Part shown: in pieces, positions 17,168-24,654 of the stretch | How positions within the stretch are numbered: position 1 is the stretch's first letter | Layout of the letters: each line of letters begins with the position of its first letter | The notes under the pieces: generated by a model | The model's input: only the letters and a program-made list of their open reading frames with translations | Database searches by the model: none | Told to the model about the DNA's origin: nothing | DNA from: Oscillospiraceae bacterium | Lineage (GTDB): Bacteria; Bacillota; Clostridia; Oscillospirales; Oscillospiraceae | DNA: 36,147 bases | Assembly: GCA_029257695.1 (NCBI GenBank) | Contig: JARIAU010000049.1 | Span: forward strand, 1-36,147 | Direction: 5' to 3' | Translations under genes and position numbers: made by a program

Positions 17168-17911
17168 TCAGACTTGCAAATCGCCCCAAGCCACCAAACA
17201 GCGGTTGAGGCCCAGCTCACTAGCCAGGCGCAGCTTGGCCCGCAAACTTTCGCCGTCATCAAAGAGGACAAAGTGAGGTTGTCCCTGTTCGGAATAAGTG
17301 AAATAACGGGCACAGAGATCGGAGGACCAGTAGAGGTCGGGACGCACCCGAGCCTGTAGCAGGGAAAGGGATTCGCTGGAGAGAGAAGTGCCCTCACCGG
17401 TTTGAGATGGGAGAAGAAAATCTGCGGTAGTGCGTTCGAGGGCCGGAATCACCCGGTCTCGTCCGAAACAACGAACAGCATCCAGTAAGCGATGGCGCAG
17501 ACTGCCGCCGGAGATAGCCGTGGACACCATCAGTTTGGCGTGGGGCGCTTGTTGGGCGTAGCAGTCCGGCACATAGAGGGCAAGCCCTTGCGCATGGAGC
17601 AAGTGGTCCATATCCGCCGCAAGAGCGGCTTGATGGGGTGGAAGGTCGGCGATAACTCCGGAATATCGGCGTGCTTGGCATTCCCGAAGCAGTTGTTGTA
17701 GAAAGAAAGAATAATTTCGGCCCAAAACGGAAGGAGCGGGGGAGATGTACAGGAATCCACCTTGTCCAGGCATCTGGGTTCCGGCACGCATCAGTTTTGG
17801 TCCGGGTGCTACCTGATAGGCAATGTGGGCAATATCCGGATGCTGTTCACTTGGAATGTGATTTTCTTGATTTGGATTGGCGGCCAAAATCGGTGTGGAA
17901 TGCTGTGGCAT
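17168..17911 (-). CDS. Hypothetical protein with a degenerate GH18-like (YaaH-type) pattern
   Basis: A 247-residue soluble protein without an evident signal peptide. The C-terminal part (FVLFDDGESLRAKLRLASELGLNRCLVAWGDL, given here only as motif pieces: FDDGESLRAKL and ASELGLNRCLVAW) resembles the last strands of GH18 spore-cortex proteins such as YaaH, where a Glu-Ser-Leu-Lys helix precedes a final Trp. The strand that normally carries DGxDxDxE appears as RYSGVIADL, so catalytic residues seem missing. It may be a non-catalytic TIM-barrel relative. The start ATG has AAGGGGGT 9 bases upstream. It is divergent from yqeG and convergent with the MFS gene. Family assignment is tentative. Confidence 0.6.
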   Translation of the reverse strand: MPQHSTPILAANPNQENHIPSEQHPDIAHIAYQVAPGPKLMRAGTQMPGQGGFLYISPAPSVLGRNYSFFLQQLLRECQARRYSGVIADLPPHQAALAADMDHLLHAQGLALYVPDCYAQQAPHAKLMVSTAISGGSLRHRLLDAVRCFGRDRVIPALERTTADFLLPSQTGEGTSLSSESLSLLQARVRPDLYWSSDLCARYFTYSEQGQPHFVLFDDGESLRAKLRLASELGLNRCLVAWGDLQV

Positions 17912-17926
17912 AACGATGCAACCCCC

Positions 17927-17955
17927 TTGTTCCTGGTGTTAGAATCATGTATAAT
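17927..17955 (+). promoter_or_regulatory. Probable promoter of yqeG
   Basis: TATAAT (17950-17955) with a weak -35 TTGTTC (17927-17932) at 17 bases. It lies in the divergent gap before yqeG. Confidence 0.6.
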
Positions 17956-18006
17956 GCAACATATGAAATTAACAGACCGAATAGAACGGGCTGATTGGAG
18001 GAATTT

Positions 18007-18510
18007 ATGCCTTTTTCGCTTGTACCCCGCCATATGGAGCGGAGTATTTATACAATGGATCTGAATTTGCTGGAACAGCAAGGAGTTCGGGTGATTTTTG
18101 CTGATTTGGACAACACTTTGGCACGCTATTCAGAGCGCACACCATCTGAACGCTTGCTTGCGTGGAAACAGTCGCTGGAACAACATGGTATCCGGCTGTT
18201 TGTTGTGTCCAACAGTCGGAAATCTACTCGGGCGGATGAATTCTGCCGTGCGGGTGACATCCCCTATATCAAGCATGCCGGAAAACCCAAGAAGCAGGGA
18301 TTTGTGCGCGCGTTGGAATGGAATGATGTGACACCGGAGCAAGTGGTGATGGTGGGAGACCAGATTTTCACGGATATTCTCGGGGGAAATCGCTGCGGAA
18401 TCGACACCGTATTGGTACGGCCAGTAGCCAATGATACGATATTTCGAGTGCTTCGCCATGGATTGGAGGCACCCATGCGTTGGTTGTGCCGGGATCGGAG
18501 GAGTTGGTGA
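18007..18510 (+). CDS. yqeG: YqeG family HAD phosphatase
   Basis: HAD superfamily (IIIA type) hydrolase of 167 residues. The nucleophile motif FADLDNTLARY places D33 and D35. VVSNSRKS is the second motif, and KPKKQGF with VGDQIFTDILGGNRCGIDTVLV the third and fourth. Physiological substrates are not established. ATG at 18007 has GGAGG 5 bases before it; a TTG four codons upstream overlaps that SD and was rejected. Its TGA overlaps the ATG of the next gene (TGATG), suggesting translational coupling. Confidence 0.93.
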   Translation: MPFSLVPRHMERSIYTMDLNLLEQQGVRVIFADLDNTLARYSERTPSERLLAWKQSLEQHGIRLFVVSNSRKSTRADEFCRAGDIPYIKHAGKPKKQGFVRALEWNDVTPEQVVMVGDQIFTDILGGNRCGIDTVLVRPVANDTIFRVLRHGLEAPMRWLCRDRRSW

Positions 18511-19370
18511 TGGGCGCTCGGTTTGGTGTGGCAGGCAATTCCGATACCTACACCACCACGGTCAGCAAGGCCTCTGCCAAGGCTCCGGCATGGCTGAAAT
18601 CCATTGGACTGGATGCCTATGAATACCAGTGCGGAAAAGGAGTGCATGTGGGAGAGGCTACGGCGCTGCAAATCGGAAAAAATGCAAAGGCAGCTGGGAT
18701 TGCTATGTCCCTGCACGCCCCGTATTTTATCAATTTGGCAAACCCGGCGCCGGAGAGTCTGGAAAAAACCGTGGGGTATATCACCTCTGCCTGTCATGTG
18801 GCGGATCTGCTGGGGGCGGATCGTGTGGTGGTCCATTCAGGTGCTCTGATGAAACGCACCCGCCGGGAGGCACTGGAGATTGCCTTGTGTTCCATGAAGG
18901 AAATCCTGAATCGCTGTGATGACATGGGCTATGGACACATCCATCTGTGCCCGGAAACGATGGGGAAAATCAATCAGCTGGGTGATTTGGATGAGGTGCT
19001 GGAACTTTGCACATTGGATGAGCGGCTGATTCCCTGCATTGACTTCGGACATCTCTATGCCCGATCTCTGGGGAGTCTAGAGGGAGAAGAGGCTTGCGAG
19101 CAGATGCTGGATCGTGTGGAGGCGGTGCTGGGATCTGACCGTGCATCCCAATTTCACAGTCATTTTTCGCACATTGAGTATACACCCAAGGGGGGTGAAT
19201 ACCGTCATGTGTGCTTCCGAGACGGTGTGTGGGGGCCGGATTTTCATCCTTTGGCGGCAGCGGTGGCAAGAAGAGGCTGGAGCCCCACCTTTATTTGTGA
19301 ATCGGCTGGAACGCAAAGCGAGGATGCGCTGGAAATGAAACAAATATATTTGGAACAGATTGAAAAATGA
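18510..19370 (+). CDS. TIM-barrel protein, endonuclease IV (Nfo)/xylose-isomerase-like
   Basis: A 286-residue TIM-barrel protein related to AP endonuclease family 2 and sugar-phosphate isomerases. Candidate metal ligands appear in the usual order: LHAPYFIN (His), VVVHSG (His), CPETMGK (Glu), CIDFGHLYAR (Asp, His), FHSHFSH (His), PDFHP (His) and FICES (Glu). This set is like Nfo, so DNA repair at abasic sites is possible, but the sequence differs from classical Nfo and another substrate cannot be excluded. ATG at 18510 follows GGAGGAG by 6 bases and overlaps the yqeG stop. A strong terminator follows 2 bases after the stop. Confidence 0.82.
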   Translation: MGARFGVAGNSDTYTTTVSKASAKAPAWLKSIGLDAYEYQCGKGVHVGEATALQIGKNAKAAGIAMSLHAPYFINLANPAPESLEKTVGYITSACHVADLLGADRVVVHSGALMKRTRREALEIALCSMKEILNRCDDMGYGHIHLCPETMGKINQLGDLDEVLELCTLDERLIPCIDFGHLYARSLGSLEGEEACEQMLDRVEAVLGSDRASQFHSHFSHIEYTPKGGEYRHVCFRDGVWGPDFHPLAAAVARRGWSPTFICESAGTQSEDALEMKQIYLEQIEK

Positions 19371-19372
19371 GA

Positions 19373-19410
19373 AAAACCGCATTTGGAAGAAACCTTCCGA
19401 ATGCGGTTTT
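19373..19410. terminator. Bidirectional terminator
   Basis: AAAACCGCATTTGGAAG (19373-19389) pairs with CTTCCGAATGCGGTTTT (19394-19410), 17 bp with one G-U and a 4-base loop. It serves the TIM-barrel gene and the convergent DivIVA-like gene. Confidence 0.85.
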
Positions 19411-19424
19411 GTCATGCAATTGGG

Positions 19425-19997
19425 TCAACGGTTGGGGTCTGCTTCGTTGGTCAGCTTGGATTGCAGCTCCTGCAAATGGGAAAGAGAAGTGCGGAGCTCA
19501 CAGAGGCGGTCAATCACTTCGTTCAGTGTGGTTTCTGCAGAAAGGCCGGTGCGACTGTATTCTCCCATCACCTGATCCAGCAGCTGTTGTGCTTCCGTGC
19601 GTGTTTCGGCGGCGGTCTCTTCGGCATCTTTGATGATCTGTGCAGCTCTGGCCCGAGCATCCAGTTCGATGTTGGCCAAGGTATCCTTGATTTCAGCATA
19701 GGTTTCTGCCTGAGGCTGATAAAGTTCTACGGAACGGCGAAGTTCCTCTACCTCGGATTCCAACGGTTCCAGCACATCCAAGCGGGCAGAGAGTTCGCTG
19801 CAGCGCTCACTGAGGGTGTCCGCCCGTGCTTTTTCACCCGTCAAGGCCTTGACGGATGCCTGAGCCTCGTTCAGCTCCTTCCGCAGGGCGTTGAGCTGAG
19901 CGGCGTGTGCTTGTGATGTCGCTTCAATATAATCAACCACATCCTGACGGTGGAACCCGCCGAAAGCAGCAGTGCGGAGATGCAAGGTATCGTTCAT
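19425..19997 (-). CDS. DivIVA-like coiled-coil protein
   Basis: A 190-residue protein with the N-terminal DivIVA lipid-binding pattern FGGFHRQDVVDYIEA (residues 12-26), followed by an almost continuous coiled coil rich in Ala, Glu and Leu (about residues 28-180). DivIVA relatives bind curved membrane and scaffold division, septum or polar proteins. It is shorter than many homologues and monocistronic. The ATG lies 9 bases after an AGGGG SD, with a promoter 33 bases further upstream. The precise partner is unknown; membership of the DivIVA superfamily is likely but motif-based. Confidence 0.75.
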   Translation of the reverse strand: MNDTLHLRTAAFGGFHRQDVVDYIEATSQAHAAQLNALRKELNEAQASVKALTGEKARADTLSERCSELSARLDVLEPLESEVEELRRSVELYQPQAETYAEIKDTLANIELDARARAAQIIKDAEETAAETRTEAQQLLDQVMGEYSRTGLSAETTLNEVIDRLCELRTSLSHLQELQSKLTNEADPNR

Positions 19998-20030
19998 GGG
20001 AGAGACCCCTTTCCTACTTATAGTGCATTT

Positions 20031-20059
20031 ATTTTATCATAGCCGAGCAAAACTGACAA
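20031..20059 (-). promoter_or_regulatory. Promoter of the DivIVA-like gene
   Basis: TTGTCA (20059-20054), a 17-base spacer and TAAAAT (20036-20031), preceded by TG (TGATAAAAT, extended -10). Confidence 0.75.
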
Positions 20060-20068
20060 GACACCAAG

Positions 20069-20104
20069 AATCCCGGCACAGAATGAAGGTTCTGTGCCGG
20101 GATT
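20069..20104 (-). terminator. Terminator hairpin downstream of glnA
   Basis: AATCCCGGCACAGAA and TTCTGTGCCGGGATT form a perfect 15-bp stem with a 6-base loop, followed on the minus strand by CTTGGTGTCTTG. The U-run is weak, but the stem is very strong. Confidence 0.75.
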
Positions 20105-20127
20105 GTGACAGAATATGGAGGAGTGGA

Positions 20128-22233
20128 TCAGACCTCAAACATCAGATCGCCGTAGGTGGGAACCGGCCAATAATCCTTGTTGACCAGCAGCTCCAGCCCG
20201 TCGATGGGAGTGCGGAGTGCATTCATAGCAGGTACGACCTGATTGCGGAACGCCTGAGCCATGGCAGCCACATCGGTCATGGCATTGGTTTCTGCCGTGA
20301 CCTGCTCCAAATGGGCACGGGCGTTGCTGGCCTCGGTGAGCAGATCGGACACCTGACACAGCAGCTGTTCCTGCACCGTCGTGTTGGCGCAGGGGCAGGC
20401 GGCCTTGACCTGATTGATGGAAGAGGCCAGCTCCGTTACATAGTTGATGACCGCAGGGATGTAGTGCTTGGAAGACATATGCAGCATAGTCTGGGCTTCG
20501 ATATTGATGCCCTTGGAATAGCCCTCATACAGCACATCACAGCGGCTGCGAAGTTCGGCTTCGGTGAAAATATGGAATTTCTCGAACAGGGCGATGGCCT
20601 TGGGCGTGCAAAGCATGGGGATGGCATCCACAGTAGAAGGGATGTTTGGCAGACCACGACGGGCAGCTTCCCGCACCCATTCTTCGGAGTAGCCGTCGCC
20701 GTTGAAGATGATACGCTGGTGTGCTACGAAATTGGTGCGGATCAGTTCACGGCAGGCCGACTCAAAATCTTCAGCCTGCTCCAGTTGGTCCGCAGCCTCG
20801 CAGAAGGCTTCGGCAACGATGGTGTTCAGGACGGTGTTGGCATCGGCAATGGAGTCGGAGGAGCCGACCATGCGGAACTCAAACTTATTGCTGGTAAAGG
20901 CAAACGGAGTGGTGCGGTTACGGTCTGAACCGTCTTTGGTCAGCACGGGAACCGTGGATACGCCGGAATCCAGAGGAGTCCGTCCGTGTCCGCTGGAGGA
21001 GGTGCCGTTGACGATGTGTTCGATCACGCTGTCCAATTCATCGCCCAGGAACACGGAGATGATGGCCGGAGGAGCTTCCTGAGCACCCAAGCGCAGGTCG
21101 TTGCCCACATTGCAGGCACTTTGGCGGAGCAAATCCGCATGGGTATCGACTGCCTTCAGAATGCAGGACAGTACCAGCTGGAATTGTAGATTGTCGGCCG
21201 GATGGCTTCCGGGAGAAAGCAGATTCTCGCCTGTATCCACACCCAGAGACCAGTTGTTGTGCTTGCCGGAACCATTGACGCCGGCGAAGGGCTTTTCATG
21301 CAGCAGACAGACCAAACCGTGCCGGGTGGCAACACGCTTCATGGTTTCCATGGCCAGCTGGTTTTGATCGACCGCCACATTGGCCACGCAGTAAATGGGC
21401 GCCATTTCGTGCTGTGCCGGGGCGGCCTCGTTGTGCTGGGTGGTGGCCGTGATGCCCAGCTTCCAAAGTTCTTCGTTCAGATCCTTCATAAAGGAGCCAA
21501 CACGCTCTCGGATGACACCGAAGTACTGATCTTCCAGCTCCTGTCCCTTGGGGGCGGGGGCTCCGAAGAGGGTGCGGCCGCAGTAAATCAGGTCCCGGCG
21601 TTTGAGGTACTTCTCCCGATCTACGAGGAAGTACTCCTGCTCTGCACCCACAAATGCAGAGGCTTTGGTGGCCTTGGTGTTGCCGAACAGACGGACAATG
21701 CGGATGGTCTGTTCGCTCAGAGCCTCCATAGCGTGGAGCAAAGGGGTCTTGGTATCCAGTGCCTCGCCGGTGTAGGAAACAAAGATGGTGGGAATGCAAA
21801 GAATGTTGCCGCAGGACATTTCCTTTACAAAGGCAGGGGATGTCATATCCCATGCGGTGTAACCACGAGCGTAAGAGGTGGCGCGCAGGCCGCCGGAGGG
21901 GAAGGAAGATGCGTCGGATTCACCCATAATGAGCTGTTTTCCGGTCAGCTGCAGCAGGGTCTTTCCTTCCACAGGGTAGGTGATGAAAGAGTCGTGCTTT
22001 TCGGCAGTGGCACCGGTCAGGGGCTGAAACCAATGGGTGTAGTGGGTTGCGCCTTTTTCTACAGCCCAATCTTTCATTGCGGTGGCAACGATGTCAGCAA
22101 TGCGCATCGAGATCTGGCCGCCGTGTTCCTTGACCTGCATGACCTCGTTGAACACATCTCTGGGGAGACGGTCTCTCATAACGGATTCGTTAAAAACATT
22201 GGAGCCAAAGATCTGTGTGATATTCATAGACAT
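20128..22233 (-). CDS. glnN: Glutamine synthetase type III
   Basis: Makes glutamine from glutamate, ammonia and ATP. The 701-residue length fits GSIII (GlnN), much longer than GSI. The N terminus NVFNESVMRDRLPRDVF and the GSIII signatures are visible: GAEQEYFLVD near residue 220, TQHNEAAPAQHE with QLAMETM, and KPFAGVNGSGKHNNWSL near 355. ATG at 22233 is chosen because AGGAAAGGG lies 6 bases before it; the frame remains open upstream to 22593, but that part lacks family similarity and runs through the promoter. A 127-base leader separates the promoter from the start. The gene is followed by a strong hairpin. Confidence 0.95.
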   Translation of the reverse strand: MSMNITQIFGSNVFNESVMRDRLPRDVFNEVMQVKEHGGQISMRIADIVATAMKDWAVEKGATHYTHWFQPLTGATAEKHDSFITYPVEGKTLLQLTGKQLIMGESDASSFPSGGLRATSYARGYTAWDMTSPAFVKEMSCGNILCIPTIFVSYTGEALDTKTPLLHAMEALSEQTIRIVRLFGNTKATKASAFVGAEQEYFLVDREKYLKRRDLIYCGRTLFGAPAPKGQELEDQYFGVIRERVGSFMKDLNEELWKLGITATTQHNEAAPAQHEMAPIYCVANVAVDQNQLAMETMKRVATRHGLVCLLHEKPFAGVNGSGKHNNWSLGVDTGENLLSPGSHPADNLQFQLVLSCILKAVDTHADLLRQSACNVGNDLRLGAQEAPPAIISVFLGDELDSVIEHIVNGTSSSGHGRTPLDSGVSTVPVLTKDGSDRNRTTPFAFTSNKFEFRMVGSSDSIADANTVLNTIVAEAFCEAADQLEQAEDFESACRELIRTNFVAHQRIIFNGDGYSEEWVREAARRGLPNIPSTVDAIPMLCTPKAIALFEKFHIFTEAELRSRCDVLYEGYSKGINIEAQTMLHMSSKHYIPAVINYVTELASSINQVKAACPCANTTVQEQLLCQVSDLLTEASNARAHLEQVTAETNAMTDVAAMAQAFRNQVVPAMNALRTPIDGLELLVNKDYWPVPTYGDLMFEV

Positions 22234-22366
22234 GTGACGCCCTTTCCTGAAAAATAACCCAGTGATGGGATGAAAAAGAAAACGGGGGACCAAAGCACCT
22301 GTGGCGTGCATTGGAATGGCTTGCCAATCGACATTCTTTTCATCAATTTGAATCAAGAATACATCA

Positions 22367-22395
22367 ATTATATGGGCTTTGCAAGGCAATTCCAA
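22367..22395 (-). promoter_or_regulatory. Promoter of the type III glutamine synthetase gene
   Basis: TTGGAA (22395-22390), a 17-base spacer and TATAAT (22372-22367). The start near 22360 leaves a leader of about 127 bases in which I see no known riboswitch. Confidence 0.75.
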
Positions 22396-22410
22396 ACTTT
22401 TGGCCATGTG

Positions 22411-22438
22411 TTGAAAACGAATGAAAAAAAGGTAGTAT
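22411..22438 (+). promoter_or_regulatory. Candidate promoter of the small ORF at 22470
   Basis: TTGAAA (22411-22416), a 16-base A-rich spacer and TAGTAT (22433-22438), back to back with the glnN promoter. Confidence 0.45.
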
Positions 22439-22469
22439 CTTTGGGAAAAAATGACGGAAGGAGGAGAAA

Positions 22470-22577
22470 ATGTCCGATGGGAAGAACTGGAGAAACTGTT
22501 TTTTGTGGATCTACCGTGCAGAGCCAACCCCATTTTATGCGGCTTGGTGCAAAAAGATAGCACGGGCGAGAAAATAG
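22470..22577 (+). CDS. Candidate small protein, 35 residues
   Basis: An unlisted short ORF with an excellent SD (GGAAGGAGGAG, core 22460-22464, 5 bases before ATG). The product starts MSDGKNWRNCFLWIYR, continues with AEPTPFYAAWCKKIA and ends in RARK. It has three Trp, two Cys, an aromatic patch and a basic tail, and no recognised family. A candidate promoter lies 32 bases before the start, and the TAG stop directly abuts a hairpin terminator. Promoter, SD, ORF and terminator together form a complete small transcription unit divergent from glnN. It may be a membrane-associated microprotein, but function is unknown and an sRNA with a chance ORF is possible. Confidence 0.5.
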   Translation: MSDGKNWRNCFLWIYRAEPTPFYAAWCKKIARARK

Positions 22578-22615
22578 AAAACAGCCCCCGCAAGCCTTGC
22601 TGCAGAGGCTGTTTT
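22578..22615. terminator. Bidirectional terminator
   Basis: AAAACAGCC (22578-22586) pairs with GGCTGTTTT (22607-22615), with an inner GCAA/TTGC. T-rich tails lie on both sides (GTTTTGATTT on plus; TTTTCTATTTTC on minus). It serves the small ORF and the lipoprotein gene. Confidence 0.8.
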
Positions 22616-22618
22616 GAT

Positions 22619-23158
22619 TTATGGTGCGTTCACATGCAGACCGATCAAATCCACATGATTCCATCGCCCCAGTGTATGCTGTTTCTGGGTGTTTGGGTTA
22701 TAGATTGACAGGATGCAGGGGTCGTTCCAATTGACATTCAGACTGATGAAGGTGAAATAATATCCAGAATCTTTGATTATGGTAAACCTATATAGGCTGT
22801 GTGGTATAGATAGAGCAACGGATGTGACTAAAGTTTCCAAGATGGGGTCAGAGACAGGATTTCCCTCGGAATCTGTGACACGAACGAGGTCCACCTGGTT
22901 CTGAACCTGTCCATGCACCACAGTTGCAGTAATTTTGCTGCAATCCACCTCATAAATCTCGACTGCATCTGGGGAAAACGAAGTGATGCGTTTGGGCTTT
23001 CTGCCGGGCCGAAGGATCCAGTGGTCCGGTTCAGATGCATCTTCGTTCTTTGCTTGTGTGATGGCATAAACAGTGGGGATCGCCGATTTATCAGGGTTGC
23101 ACCCGGTGAGGGAGAACAGAGTGAAAAGAGTGAGCAGCAACGCAAGGACTTGTTTCAT
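22619..23158 (-). CDS. Putative lipoprotein, 179 residues
   Basis: The N terminus MKQVLALLLTLFTLFSL followed by TGC is a type II signal peptide with lipobox LTGC (Cys near residue 20), so the mature protein is probably lipid-anchored outside the membrane. The rest has no family I recognise; it is a beta-rich-looking sequence with VDLVRVTDSEGNPV and DPCILSIYNPNTQ. An AGGAGG SD lies 6 bases before the ATG. It starts 15 bases after the membrane protein gene and is likely its partner in an operon. A bidirectional terminator follows. Confidence 0.78.
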   Translation of the reverse strand: MKQVLALLLTLFTLFSLTGCNPDKSAIPTVYAITQAKNEDASEPDHWILRPGRKPKRITSFSPDAVEIYEVDCSKITATVVHGQVQNQVDLVRVTDSEGNPVSDPILETLVTSVALSIPHSLYRFTIIKDSGYYFTFISLNVNWNDPCILSIYNPNTQKQHTLGRWNHVDLIGLHVNAP

Positions 23159-23173
23159 GACATACCTCCTGAA

Positions 23174-24409
23174 TCAAATAAAGTCAGACCAAATTTTCCC
23201 GGTGTATTGCACGCAAATGCGATCCTCTGGATTGGGTACAGTGAGGTACAAAACCAGAAGGAAAAGCCACTCCAGTGGTTTCATCATAAAGTACACCACA
23301 TCAGCGGCAAGCGGGGTGCGAATCCGCTCTGCGATTGGAAACCCGTAAGTATCATAGAAGTGTCGGATATGCCGGTGGAGGCGAGGCGTTTTTTCCTCCA
23401 GTACCTGTTCAAAGGCGTTGGCGATACACAGCTGGCGATTGACAATGATTGTATGGTTTTTACGAATGCCTTTTCGCAGTGGTTTTACAATGGCTGCATC
23501 ACCTCCGGCGGCTACCGTGCAGAGATAATGGTCATCACGAATCAAGTTCTGGGGAGGGATGCGTTGGCTGAGGGTCCAGTCTGCGGTTTCGGTCCAAGCT
23601 CGAATGAGATCGTTGGGCTGCTGCCCAAACAGAATCAAGAGACAGAGAAGGACACCGAGAAGCGGCAGAGCGGCCACCAAAGCCAGGATGGGCCAGAGTG
23701 CAGATTTCGCTAAAGCGGTGCGGACCCAGAACAGCACGGGATGTCCGGCCATCGGGGTTGGGTGCGAGGCTGTGTTCCATGCCCAGATGGTGTCCCGAAT
23801 CGTGCGAGCGGCAATACATATGCAGTTGACGGGCAGTAAAATCAGAAAAATTGAAAAATGCTTGGTGATTTGCACGCACCACATAATCATGGTACCGCAG
23901 GTCAAATACATTCCGGCGATGGCACTTACAATCACCAGAGGTGGCAGGCGATTGATGTTTGTGAGGGAGAGAAGCAGATAGCCTGCCAAGCCACAGAGCA
24001 GCAGAACGAGAATTGTGGGAATGGATTCGGTAAAGATGGGAGTGTGTAGTTCGGTGTTATAGAGGGTTTGGTCAAAATCGGCCGTATAGAGGATGTCTTG
24101 AAAGAAACCGTACAGCAAGGTAAGCGGGCATCCCAGAGCCAGGGTCACTGCGTCAAATTGCAGAGCAACTCTCTTCTGTTGTTTGGTCAAGAGCATCGCT
24201 CCTTCACAGACGGTGAGTACAAAAGGGTATAGCACACAGAAGCCGGCGAACACCAACATGAATATGCAATGACAAAGGCTTGCGGCAGAATCAATTTGGG
24301 TTCCGGTGCAGATCTGCTGCAATATCCAGACTAAGGAGAACACCAGAAGGATGCCGATGGTCAGCAGGATAGATGCAAGCAAAGGATGTTCTTTTCCGTA
24401 TTTTTTCAT
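23174..24409 (-). CDS. Polytopic membrane protein of unknown function
   Basis: A 411-residue integral membrane protein. About seven hydrophobic segments fill residues 10-280 (for example LLASILLTIGILLVFSLVW and PTILVLLLCGLAGYLLLSL). A soluble region of about 110 residues with DDHYLCTVAAGGDAAIVKPLRKG follows, and one more hydrophobic segment lies near the end. It may belong to a domain-of-unknown-function family from Clostridia (possibly DUF6688), which I cannot confirm. ATG at 24409 is chosen because AAAGGAG lies 8 bases upstream; a longer in-frame start overlaps the promoter. The lipoprotein gene follows 15 bases later, suggesting a joint envelope role. Confidence 0.75.
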   Translation of the reverse strand: MKKYGKEHPLLASILLTIGILLVFSLVWILQQICTGTQIDSAASLCHCIFMLVFAGFCVLYPFVLTVCEGAMLLTKQQKRVALQFDAVTLALGCPLTLLYGFFQDILYTADFDQTLYNTELHTPIFTESIPTILVLLLCGLAGYLLLSLTNINRLPPLVIVSAIAGMYLTCGTMIMWCVQITKHFSIFLILLPVNCICIAARTIRDTIWAWNTASHPTPMAGHPVLFWVRTALAKSALWPILALVAALPLLGVLLCLLILFGQQPNDLIRAWTETADWTLSQRIPPQNLIRDDHYLCTVAAGGDAAIVKPLRKGIRKNHTIIVNRQLCIANAFEQVLEEKTPRLHRHIRHFYDTYGFPIAERIRTPLAADVVYFMMKPLEWLFLLVLYLTVPNPEDRICVQYTGKIWSDFI

Positions 24410-24434
24410 AGAGCAAGCTCCTTTCGATGGTTTC

Positions 24435-24463
24435 ACTATAAACTGGGAAATATCAAAAGTCAA
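24435..24463 (-). promoter_or_regulatory. Promoter of the membrane protein-lipoprotein operon
   Basis: TTGACT (24463-24458), a 17-base spacer and TATAGT (24440-24435), 25 bases before the ATG. Confidence 0.8.
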
Positions 24464-24522
24464 GAAAAATATATTGATAAACAATAAAAATAGGGTGAAA
24501 AACGGAGTGGAAGGGGAAGTGC

Positions 24523-24551
24523 TTGGAAAAAAACAAAAGCTGTGATAAAAT
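24523..24551 (+). promoter_or_regulatory. Promoter of mrnC-rqcH
   Basis: TTGGAA (24523-24528), a 17-base spacer and TAAAAT (24546-24551) with TG before it (TGATAAAAT). The leader is about 97 bases long. Confidence 0.75.
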
Positions 24552-24593
24552 GTACTCTAGCTTTATATTGCTTCGCTGCAAAGGGGGGCATGG

Positions 24594-24653
24594 ATGGAAA
24601 TATCCAATGAAAAATCATTTGCGGTGGAAGAGGCCCGGAAAGGGGAACAATGA
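24594..24653 (+). CDS. Possible 19-residue upstream ORF before mrnC
   Basis: ATG at 24594 follows AAGGGGGG and reads MEISNEKSFAVEEARKGEQ, stopping 1 base before the mrnC ATG. It could couple translation to mrnC or be a chance ORF; no family is seen. Confidence 0.25.
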   Translation: MEISNEKSFAVEEARKGEQ

Positions 24654-24654
24654 C

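Noticed and set aside
22234..22593. N-terminal extension of glutamine synthetase
   Set aside because: The frame is open, but the region contains the glnN promoter and does not match GSIII; ATG at 22233 has the SD.
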